From positions 1-6,609 of the forward strand of contig PIVH01000265.1 of the NCBI GenBank assembly GCA_003354225.1: a DNA stretch of 6,609 nt. Reading direction: 5' to 3'. Source of the stretch: Globobulimina sp. Taxonomy: Eukaryota > Foraminifera > Rotaliida. The position numbers and the translations under genes are program-made. The notes beneath the pieces were generated by a model. The model had not been told where the DNA came from and made no database searches. It saw nothing but the letters and a program-made list of their open reading frames with translations. This document shows positions 1 through 6,609 of this stretch, piece after piece (the stretch's first letter is position 1; every line of letters starts with the position of its first letter).

Positions 1-60
1 TTGCCCCCTTTGCTGCCCGTGCCCTTGAAGCCACTACCACGCGGCCGTCCACGTCCACGT

Positions 61-107
<47 letters not shown>

Positions 108-1531
108 TCTACGACCACGTCCACGGGCACGAGTACGGGTACCTCTACTTACACGGCCACTTTTACGTCCACCTCTTCGACCACGACCGCGTCTGCGAGC
201 CTTCCTCCTTCCTTTCTTTGGAGGTAATATTTCAACACTCTCACTGTTGCTTTCATATTCTTTTTTGTTTCTTTTTGATTTTCTTGGTTTTCTCTTTCTT
301 TCTTTTTCATTCTCATAATCTATATATATATAACATTAGATATATTTTATCAAAAAAATATACACCAAATACCAAAATCAGTAAATTTTAAATTATAATT
401 TATTGTTTCTTGTTTGTAAGGAGACGTCTTTGGGGGGGTAAAATTATATTTTTCACAACAGATATATTTACCTGTGCTGTATCTCTTTCGTGGCGACCCT
501 AAACTCACCATACGCATCGAGTCTTTGATGCTTAATAAATAGCCACCTAATTTACGCCATAGATAACGCGGATACTGTAATCGTAAATCAAAGAATATAT
601 CACCTAAATTAAATAATACTTGACCCGATGGTGTTACAATGCAAACAACTGCCTTCCCTTTAAACCACCGCCATGTTTGCATAGCTTTGTTATCAACTGA
701 AGGTTGGTGTCGTGTCGGCAGAGGGTTATTTGCGGGATCTCTATTTATAAGATATATATATATTAGTAATATGAAAGTAATATACAACTAATAAATGCAT
801 AAAAAATCAAAAGTATAACATGAATTTCCTAGTAATATGAGAGTAATATAGCAGTTAAAACTGTATAAAATCAAAGATATAACATATATATAAACATACT
901 CGACATGTTTCGCCAATGGGATGTGTTTATTTCTTGTATGATCACAACAAATGGAAGGTTTACCTCTACCAGTTCCACCTACGTATGACATTTGAAATTG
1001 TCGTGCCCCGAGATGTCCACAATATGTACACTGGCCACATTTGAGGCTACGAAGTATTAATTTCACGAATGGTTTAGTACCAAATTCATGAATTTGGCTT
1101 GGTTGATACAAATTAGTAACAACAGACTCTGATAAATATTTGTGTAAATATGCATAAAAATCAAATGTCGGTAATTCACCATCAATCGGCAGACTTAATA
1201 ATTTAAGAACTTCCATTTTTAAATTTAATTTATCATAAATATTCTTATAATCTAAGACAAATGCATACATTTGATTGGCAAATAAGTCTAAATCATCAAT
1301 TTTAAATTTAGATTCTAATAAATGTTTAACAAAAGCGACAAATATCTCACCAACTTTAAGTACCTTGGCGTCTAAATAAAATCTAAAACACGGCGGAGTT
1401 GTACTGTATAAAATTATTGTGTATAAAAATAAAAGAGAGTGTATAAAACCAATTAACTTTTGTATCGCTGTAAATAATATGCTGTTTTTTCCTGTGGTCC
1501 CACTACGTTCCAATATTTTAATATCAGGCAT
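1..1531 (-). CDS. Spliced gene, Cys/His-pair protein with Gly-Arg-rich tail, 3' partial
   Basis: Not recognised as a known family. Proposed exons are 1531-900, 740-373 and 319-1, giving at least 439 residues, with the stop beyond the left edge. The junctions rejoin in phase (phase 2, then phase 1). Counting from the ATG at 1531, a cluster at about residues 165-209 has C165, C168, C171, H173, then C195, C196, H198, H203 and H209. A second Cys pair lies at about 305-306. This spacing suggests zinc binding. The last exon is strongly basic (KERKRKPRKSKR), then Ser/Glu-rich, then an extended GR repeat like nucleic-acid-binding RG domains. I infer a nuclear or virion-type nucleic-acid-binding protein. 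A hydrophobic stretch at about residues 26-42 is either a membrane segment or a 54-base intron. The frame stays open upstream of 1531 with Lys/Arg-rich codons, so the start is uncertain. The ATG has A at -3. Confidence 0.65.
43..138. repeat. Coding hexamer minisatellite (ccacga)n
   Basis: A six-base unit is repeated about 16 times. Seven units are perfect ccacga copies (61-102), flanked by ccacgt and more degenerate variants. On the minus strand it encodes alternating Gly-Arg. The plus strand would encode Pro-Arg, but that is a shadow frame. The degenerate edges with a perfect core suggest recent slippage expansion, so copy number may vary between individuals or assemblies. Confidence 0.9.
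320..372 (-). other. Intron, 53 nt, phase 1
   Basis: The donor is TTTTG|GTATTT and the acceptor is TATATAG|ATTATG. A TATCTAATG branch-like motif lies about 17 bases before the acceptor. The unspliced frame runs to a stop at 350, and the tail exon has no ATG of its own before a TAA upstream. Removing the intron joins the two frames exactly in phase and creates an Asp codon at the junction. Confidence 0.8.
741..899 (-). other. Intron, 159 nt, phase 2, carrying repeats
   Basis: The donor is GTCGA|GTATGT and the acceptor is AAATAG|AGATCC, with ATTACTAATAT as a near-perfect branch motif about 25 bases before the acceptor. Splicing joins the Cys/His-rich exon to the next coding block in phase and makes a Glu codon. 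In-frame stops lie between them without splicing. Most of the intron is two diverged tandem units that match the repeats in the first intron of the large gene to the right. Confidence 0.85.
760..895. repeat. Two-unit intronic tandem repeat
   Basis: Two diverged units of about 66 bases start with ttagtaatatgaaagtaata (763-782) and cctagtaatatgagagtaat (829-848). Each continues with an AT-rich stretch containing ataaaatcaaa or a close variant and then tataacat. The core matches the array at 5535-5890. On the transcribed strand the first core contains the intron's branch motif TACTAA. Confidence 0.7.
1404..1457 (-). other. Possible in-frame 54-nt intron
   Basis: The donor-like AAAA|GTTAAT and acceptor-like TTATACAG|TAC are both phase 2. 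The segment is a multiple of three with no stop, so reading through or splicing both keep the frame. Read through, it encodes a very hydrophobic stretch. In its favour are the AT-rich composition and a size close to the 53-nt intron at 320-372. Against it, no CTAAT motif is present. Confidence 0.35.
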
Positions 1532-1787
1532 CTTTTGACCCGACCCGGCTCTTTTTTTCTTTTCTTTCTTATTTTTCTGCGATCGTCCTCTGCTGCTTAT
1601 GCATGGCCCACTGGTATTCTTTCGTGTATTTTTATGATATTTCTTTGTTGTTTCTTCGATATTCTTGCTTTTTTTGTCCTTTTTTCTTGGTCTCCTAATA
1701 TAATCTGTTGTATATATGTATAATTATTGTGTACATTAGATAGAAATATAACAAAAAATAGATAGAAATATAACAAAAAAATAGTAT
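1532..1787 (-). other. Junction region: possible intron plus basic exon
   Basis: This region lies between the acidic ORF and the ATG at 1531. A good acceptor, ATACAACAG|ATTATA, ends at 1705, with TATCTAATG upstream. From 1704 two frames are open. One (needing a phase-1 donor) is Lys/Arg-rich and runs without a stop into the ATG at 1531, so it could be the true N terminus of the leftmost gene. The other (phase 0) would extend the acidic protein by 35 residues to a TAA at 1599-1597, using the donor CTCGG|GTATAA at 1793. The obvious donor and the basic frame are out of phase, so I cannot decide whether this is one gene or two. The stretch 1532-1620 is richer in G+C than normal spacer here, which favours coding. 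Confidence 0.45.
1738..1781. repeat. 22-nt direct duplication with branch-like motif
   Basis: Two adjacent copies of agatagaaatataacaaaaa begin at 1738 and 1760. On the minus strand this reads as TTGTTATATTTCTATCTA twice, and the second copy runs into a TATCTAATG branch-like motif. It lies just after the acidic ORF, inside the candidate intron 1793-1705. Confidence 0.8.
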
Positions 1788-2453
1788 TTATACCCGAGTT
1801 AGGATGTCCTCATATTCTGCTTCGTCTTCGCCTTCGTCTTCGTAATAGTCATAGTCATCTTCATACTCCTCTTCATAGTCACCATCCTCATATTCCTCGT
1901 ATTCATCTTCAAATTCCTCCAATTCATCTTCGGAAGTTACAATGCTGTCAACTTCGTCGTCTTCACTTGTTTCATGATAGCGAACTCTTTGGGTATTACG
2001 CGGTGATTGGCGGCTCCCCCGGCTCTTCGTAGTACCAGTCGTAAAATCTGTATAATGGTCAAATGCACGTTTTATTTTCATAGCATGCGCCAAATATGCC
2101 CCCTTGAATTCATCTTTTCTTGTTTTCATAAATTCTCTCAAAAATCCAATAATGCCCGTATCATCCTCACCAGTTATAATCATATTAATTAAATTCGCGT
2201 CCACCGACTGTGCGCCACCTAATTCCTCAAATAAAGTCATTACAATTTTCAATGATAATGGGCATTGAATGACATTCTTCATATATGAGATGATAATATT
2301 TGCGTCTCTTGACGGCTTCTTAGGCTTTGGGGCCTTCTCTTTTGCGACTGACGGATCGTCTGATTGTTGATCAGCTTGAACAACATTGGACTCTTCTTGG
2401 GTCTCTTCTTCGTCTGCATCATTGTTGGCACTGCTGCTGCCCGACGAAGCCAT
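1788..2453 (-). CDS. Acidic low-complexity protein, 221 aa
   Basis: Not recognised. The ATG at 2453 opens an uninterrupted frame. Residues 1-50 are disordered-looking (Ser, Glu, Gln, then KAPKPKKPSR). Residues about 52-135 look folded, with mixed hydrophobic segments such as YMKNVIQCPLSLKIVMTLFE. Residues about 140-155 are basic (KSRGSRQSPRNTQR). From about 160 to the end the protein is almost all Asp, Glu and Tyr. Acidic tails of this kind occur in histone chaperones, nucleolar proteins and viral DNA-binding partners; that is analogy, not homology. The ORF is richer in G+C than the large gene to its right. It may not end at the TAA at 1790-1788, because the final codons overlap a plausible donor (CTCGG|GTATAA), in which case the protein continues in a downstream exon. 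No TATA box is clear; TTTAAGTATTTTAG lies just upstream. Confidence 0.7.
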   Translation of the reverse strand: MASSGSSSANNDADEEETQEESNVVQADQQSDDPSVAKEKAPKPKKPSRDANIIISYMKNVIQCPLSLKIVMTLFEELGGAQSVDANLINMIITGEDDTGIIGFLREFMKTRKDEFKGAYLAHAMKIKRAFDHYTDFTTGTTKSRGSRQSPRNTQRVRYHETSEDDEVDSIVTSEDELEEFEDEYEEYEDGDYEEEYEDDYDYYEDEGEDEAEYEDILTRV

Positions 2454-2712
2454 GACTAAAATACTTAAATGAAAGGATTGAAAGAAAGTTGCTTAAAACT
2501 TTGTAGCTTTCTAATATATCTTTACACAGTAACAATGGCAAAGTCATGCAAAAGTCAATCACGCATTCTAATCAAGCACAGTTTAATCACGCACAACATC
2601 AACAAATATTTGGAACAATCTTATTATGTAAATATTTATACAATTAATTATATTGAACCTTATTATTTTAAATGTCTATAAAACAAAAGGTTTGTAGTCA
2701 ATGTCATATTTA
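2454..2712. other. Spacer between the acidic ORF and the large gene
   Basis: This 259-base AT-rich spacer should hold the 3' end of the large gene and the promoter of the acidic gene. I see no convincing gene, RNA or hairpin in it. A plus-strand frame at 2469-2681 is low-complexity and not credible. The short word aatcacgca recurs near 2558 and 2585. Confidence 0.6.
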
Positions 2713-2714
2713 TT
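2709..2714 (-). terminator. AATAAA polyadenylation signal overlapping the stop codon
   Basis: On the minus strand the large gene ends GTA TAA TAAATATG. The AATAAA hexamer shares its first two bases with the stop codon. This is consistent with a very short 3' UTR, but AATAAA is common by chance in such AT-rich DNA. Confidence 0.45.
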
Positions 2715-5700
2715 ATACATAAAAATTAAATCCAAACCAGAAACATGCTCGTTTTATTTGATTAAGCGAATGCTTTCTATTGAAATGAAGATATATTTTT
2801 TCCAAATTTTGCTTATCTAATTTCCATCCTTCTACATTGGAATATCGATCTAAATAAATTAATAATTTATAATTTTCATTCTGAGTCCATTTTTCTGTTT
2901 TGTCATATACAAATCTTAGTTTTCTTAATAAAATTTGTTTGTAGACAAATTCATTTATTTCCGCTTGGTTATAATTTATCTGTGGACATAAAATATGATC
3001 GGTGGCTTTTTTAGTTAACTGTAAAAAAATTAAATCACTGAATATATTATTGAACTCATCATGAATATTACGGTAATGTTCATAGATTTCACGTTTCCAT
3101 AAATGGAATTTATTTCTATTTAATACTATAAATGATAAGGTGACACGCGAATAAACCATCGCTACACTTTGTTTGCCTTTATGGGTCCATTCTTGTCTAT
3201 ACATTTTTTAGAATTTATAATATATTTAATATATACATATATATATATATAGTAAAAAGTATAAAATATGGATATTAAACGATAGAAATAATATAGATAA
3301 ATGAGAGAAAATTATCATACTTATTAAAATATGAATTGTTTGCTTCAATTCCAAGAGAGCCAGATCGTATCTTTGCTGGAGCCAATGTATTATTCCATAA
3401 AATCTTACTATTGTAAGGTTTACATTCTATTGCCATATGATCAATATATCTAGATGATGTAATATCAAATACTGGTTTCCCATCGCGTTTATCCTCGATC
3501 TTCTTCATCCTTAGTAATATAACAGTATATATATGATGACGAAGAAGGAGAGTCATTAATTATTTATTGTGATACCTCGGGACAGTCCAAAATTGATAAA
3601 ATCCACGTAATCCCGCGGTTAATTCACTGTGACTAAAGTTACCTACCTCTTCACATACATTTCGCAGTGAGGCAACATGATATAAACCTAATCTATGTAC
3701 CCATAATCGAACGGTTGAAGGCGGTGCTTTGATGCCCGGATAATACTCTGTATATATTTTTGAACTATTAAAATATTGTAATTTATGACATATTTTATCT
3801 TTATTAGTGAATAATAAATATTTTAATTTTTTGTATTTATCAGATTGCCAATTTAATGTCGGAAATTTGAATTTAATGAAATTATAATCATCGTCAGTCA
3901 TACTCGGTTCCTTATATGGTGGTGAATCATTCAGTATTTGTTTATATGTCACTAAATTATACAATAAAGCCATAAAAATTGACACTTGAATTGGAGGTAT
4001 ATGTCGTATAGCATGACCAATAATGTAATCATATTCTTTATTTTTATCGAGATTTTCATCGGACTGTAGTGAGTTATTAGAAATATTTAAGAAACAATAT
4101 AGAATTAAATCAATTATTAATATAAATATATTGTATTTAGTATATTTATACAATATTTCTACTTACTATCTCATATATATATATATGTACATAACATATA
4201 TTGAATGTTCTTTATTGTTGTAATATTCCCCAATTGTATCCAATGAGGTACATGCCTGCAGTGTTGTCACTGCTACATATAATTGAAGTGATTGTAATGA
4301 TTTTAAATCACAAAAATTATGTTTAAATTTATTATGTTTTAAATAAACTTTTAATGGTAAAATTTTCTTATCTTCAATCAAATATACATCAATCTGTGGA
4401 AGTTCGTGTCTATGTGACAAACAAATTCTATCTCTGTATGCTTCTTTATCCTCAGAACACCATTTCAGATTTCGAATAATATTTTTAATCCATAATATTC
4501 GTTGTCTATGCCATGGACATGCACCGGGCTACAAATATATTAGAAATATGCACATAAATCCAAGAAATACAAAGGAAATATAATAGATATATATAATAAG
4601 TAACTAATAAATGACAAGGTCCGTGTTCTTGCCATTGTGATAGTATATATACATATTTTCGACACAAACTCCAGATCTCACCACCCACTTTTTCATATTT
4701 TTGGCTTAATCGATTCAAAATATAGCGATATAGATATCTATTTTTGAATAAACCATCACATTTTAATACTAATAATTCCAATTGATGCTGTTGATATAAT
4801 AATAGATTCTCAAATAATTCTGTCAGCACAGGGAGAATATATTTATGATCTTCACCTTTGCCTTTTTGTAAAATGATTTGTGTTTGAAAATATACACAAT
4901 TTAATTAGAAATATTAGATAAATATGTAACCTGGAACAGGAATAATATCATAGACAAATTCCATATCATTGCCAGTTATTAACCAAGATAATAGCATTTT
5001 ACCTGCTTTGGTTTTGCGTAGTAATTCAATTGTAGGTTGCATTAAATGGGCGGATTCATCATATTCAATCTCGGGAATGTTATCAATAGTTAATTGTTGT
5101 AAATAATTATCATCGTCATTCTTATTTTCTGTATTATACTTATTATCGTTTTCATTATTTTGAAATATTGCAGGATATTCAGTTGGTCGTCTACCGCCGA
5201 CAGTGTCATAGATATTAGATCCCATATCAAATGTAAGATCATATGCAATAAAGCTGGTGGGTAATCGTAAAATAGGTATTCTCAATTTGTTGGCAGCGGG
5301 AATCCATTCTTTTTTATGTAACCACCAATATATTGCTTTCAAATCAACCTTCCTTGGTATTTGTGTGCTAATAAAATGAGAGATTGCCTTGTTATCCGGT
5401 GCAACATATTTCGATTTGTTTTCATGGTTTGTAAGGAATTTAGATATGTTGGTTTTTAATGTCGTTGAATAATTGGATTCAAATGTTTTCGACCATGAAG
5501 CTGTGTAATATAAATAGTACATTTATTTGTACAAACAGCTTGATATATCTTAGTAATATGAAAGTAATATAAAAAGTAATACATCTGAAATATGAAAGTA
5601 AATTATACATTATTACTAAAAAACAGATTGATATATTAAAATAATATGAAAGTAATATATTTGAAATGTGAAAGGAAACTGTACATTATTTACAAAACAG

Positions 5701-6334
5701 CTTCATATATCTTATTAATATGAAAGTAATATATCTGAAATATAAAAGTAAATAATATATTATTACTAAAAAAAACAGATTGATATAATACGAAAGTAAT
5801 ATATTTGAAATATGAAAGACAACTATACATTATTCACAAAACAGCTTGATATATCTCAGTAATATGAAAGTTATATTTCGGAAATATCAATGTAAAATAT
5901 TAAATACCTATTGTTGTATCCTCTTTATCGAAAACCATACCATTGCAATATATTAAAGTCTCCCATGGAACATAGTGTTGGCTTATTTTGCCGCAACAAA
6001 ATATTTTATCATCATTAACTTTAACATAATCGTTTGGTCCTTTTTTGAATCTATGATCTAAATTTAATATTTTGTACATTCGAGATGGAATTTTGGCACA
6101 CCAAACATTAAAATTGAAAGCAATTTGATTACCGTTTCGAGAATGAAGCGTGCTTATTTCTCCGCGTGATATATCGAAATTAATAGAACATGGTTTGTGA
6201 TGCATTGGACAACAGGTTTGTTGAAGATTAAATTGAATATCGACATTACTATTAATAAATCGCGACAATAATGGAATTGTTAATTTAGGTCTAGTGGCGA
6301 CCAATTGCTTTCTTAATTTATTAAAGCTATACAT
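2713..6334 (-). CDS. Seven-exon gene for an unrecognised ~915-aa protein
   Basis: Proposed exons are 6334-5908, 5500-4931, 4861-4605, 4528-4196, 4063-3576, 3509-3321 and 3196-2713, totalling 2748 coding bases. All six junctions are phase-consistent (1, 1, 0, 0, 2, 2), which is strong evidence for a single gene. Exon 1 has a Cys/His cluster (C41, C42, H45, H46, C49, then C79, C113, C114, H120, C130), possibly metal-binding. Exon 2 has an Asn/Asp-rich linker at about residues 256-276. Later exons are rich in Trp, Tyr and Lys and look globular; the last is charged and probably helical. I see no signal peptide, Walker motif, polymerase motif or clear DDE triad. Start uncertainty: the frame is open upstream to a TAA at 6397-6395, and acceptor-like CATCAG at 6356 leaves room for an upstream exon. 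It could be a host orphan, a viral gene or a transposon protein. Confidence 0.7.
3197..3320 (-). other. Intron 6 of the large gene, 124 nt, phase 2
   Basis: The donor is AATAA|GTATGA and the acceptor is AATGTATAG|ACAAG, with a TTCTAAAA branch-like motif near the 3' end and an (AT)n run inside (about 3233-3251). The join makes a Lys codon and leads into the last exon. Confidence 0.75.
3510..3575 (-). other. Intron 5 of the large gene, 66 nt, in frame
   Basis: The donor is CCCGAG|GTATCA and the acceptor is ATTACTAAG|GATG, both phase 2. It is exactly 22 codons with a single in-frame TAA at 3562-3560. The acceptor AG sits inside the branch-like word TTACTAAG, so the true branch point must lie further upstream. 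An alternative is stop-codon readthrough, or a gene break here. Confidence 0.55.
4064..4195 (-). other. Intron 4 of the large gene, 132 nt, phase 0
   Basis: The acceptor is clear: TTTCTAATAACTCACTACAG, then TCCGAT. The donor is less certain. AATATAT|GTTATG is the only candidate in phase. A stronger-looking GTAAGT at about 4167-4162 would be phase 2 and would break the frame. Confidence 0.65.
4529..4604 (-). other. Intron 3 of the large gene, 76 nt, phase 0
   Basis: The donor is TTATTA|GTTACT and the acceptor is ATTTGTAG|CCCGGT, with TTTCTAATAT about 15 bases before the acceptor. The next exon is open in the expected frame from its first base, starting Pro-Gly-Ala-Cys. Confidence 0.8.
4862..4930 (-). 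other. Intron 2 of the large gene, 69 nt, phase 1, tandem acceptor
   Basis: The donor is GTTCCAG|GTTACA, with ATCTAAT and TTTCTAATTA inside. Two acceptors six bases apart, ACAAAAAG ending at 4862 and GCAAAG ending at 4856, are both phase 1. The choice adds or removes two residues (Gly-Lys). Confidence 0.7.
5501..5907 (-). other. Intron 1 of the large gene, 407 nt, phase 1
   Basis: The donor is ACAATAG|GTATTT and the acceptor is ATTACACAG|CTTCAT. It is the longest intron here, enlarged by tandem repeats. A TTACTAAG branch-like motif lies about 50 bases before the acceptor. The join makes an Ala codon. Confidence 0.8.
5535..5890. repeat. A-B-A-B-A tandem array inside intron 1
   Basis: Five units start at acag words at 5535, 5623, 5697, 5775 and 5841, with periods of 88, 74, 78 and 66. 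Units 1, 3 and 5 begin acagctt (type A) and units 2 and 4 begin acagatt (type B). Each carries aatatgaaagtaatat or a close variant in its first half. Units 1 to 4 then have a second gaaatatgaaag-like segment and a cattatt or tattatt stretch before the next unit. The last copy is partial. On the transcribed strand, type A units 1 and 3 contain TTTCAG, an acceptor-like word, where type B units have TTTCAAA. Confidence 0.85.
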
Positions 6335-6609
6335 CCGTTTATTAGCAATACGCGTCTGATGTGTGACAAAGAAAGACGCAGAGAGTAATAGCTTTTAGTC
6401 GGAAATAGCTTGAGCTGTAGTGCAAGAGAGTACCAGTATGAAGTTTTGAGTCTGTTAAATAAAAAACATTCTTTGTTACTATGAAAATTGACTAAATTAA
6501 AGAAAAAAAATCCTTTGAAAATCAAAATTCATATTTCTACGATATATGTCCTTCATATTTCTAGCATGTTTCTCAATGCGTGAGATATATGATACAAATT
6601 ATTATAGAA
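6335..6609 (-). promoter_or_regulatory. Upstream region of the large gene, 5' end unresolved
   Basis: This region should contain the 5' UTR and promoter, or a small first exon plus an intron. Acceptor-like words (TTTAACAG, CACTACAG, CATCAG) occur on the minus strand. An ATG at 6556 opens an 18-codon frame in an AAATATGAAG context. The word ttcatatttcta occurs twice (about 6528-6539 and 6552-6563). No clear TATA box can be singled out from the AT-rich background. Confidence 0.3.

Noticed and set aside
1-318. Plus-strand Pro-Arg-rich frame
   Set aside because: It starts with TTG at the window edge and is the antisense shadow of the Gly-Arg tail, which is supported by an in-phase splice junction.
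1535-1723. Plus-strand hydrophobic 62-residue frame
   Set aside because: It is the complement of a purine-rich, Lys/Arg-coding minus strand; Phe/Leu/Ser-rich shadows are expected there.
2007-2192. Plus-strand 61-residue frame
   Set aside because: It lies wholly antisense to the acidic ORF and has no independent support.
2454-2475. TTTAAG as a baculovirus-type late promoter (TAAG motif) before the acidic ORF
   Set aside because: TAAG is frequent by chance in this DNA, no other gene here shows it at a matching position, and nothing else proves a viral origin.
2469-2681. Plus-strand 70-residue frame in the spacer
   Set aside because: AT-rich and low-complexity, with no domain and no splice support.
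4162-4167. GTAAGT as donor of intron 4
   Set aside because: It is phase 2 against a phase-0 acceptor at 4064 and would break the otherwise consistent frame.
5535-5890. CRISPR array
   Set aside because: The units are AT-rich, diverged throughout, of uneven length and without unique spacers, and they lie inside a eukaryotic intron.
6313-6525. Minus-strand 70-residue frame upstream of the large gene
   Set aside because: It overlaps the start of the large gene in another frame and has Phe/Leu/Ser-rich composition typical of untranslated AT-rich DNA.
1-6609. Terminal inverted repeats of a DNA transposon
   Set aside because: The two window ends share no inverted similarity that I can see.

Overview
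The window looks like nuclear DNA of a eukaryote, or a virus-like or mobile element living in one. It is very AT-rich, and every gene lies on the minus strand. The minus-strand reading frames are cut into pieces that rejoin in phase across short introns with GT...AG ends and CTAAT-type branch motifs. I see no ribosome binding sites, tRNA, rRNA, CRISPR array or known transposase. The standard genetic code fits. I cannot name the lineage: CTAAT-type branch motifs with introns of 50 to 160 bases occur in insects, in AT-rich fungi and in some protists.

In transcription order (right to left): 6609-6335 is the upstream region of the first gene, with its true 5' end unresolved. From 6334 to 2713 is a seven-exon gene for a protein of about 915 residues that I do not recognise, with a Cys/His cluster near its N terminus. 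Its first intron (5907-5501) is expanded by an A-B-A-B-A tandem array. A 259-base spacer follows. From 2453 to 1788 is an intact ORF for a 221-residue acidic protein. From 1787 to 1532 is an ambiguous stretch: a duplicated 22-base unit, a candidate splice acceptor and a lysine/arginine-rich open frame. From 1531 to the left edge is a spliced gene for a protein with Cys/His pairs and a long Gly-Arg tail, cut off by the window edge.

Functionally I can only infer. The leftmost protein, with possible zinc ligands and an RG tail, is probably a nucleic-acid-binding protein. The acidic protein carries basic patches and could be its partner. The large protein has no recognisable catalytic motif. Three adjacent unrecognised genes in one direction could be a fast-evolving host cluster, an endogenised viral segment or an undescribed mobile element; the sequence alone does not decide. 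The most distinctive sequence-level signal is an intron repeat family, built around a core resembling ttagtaatatgaaagtaat, shared by introns of two different genes and carrying the branch-point-like motif TACTAA.
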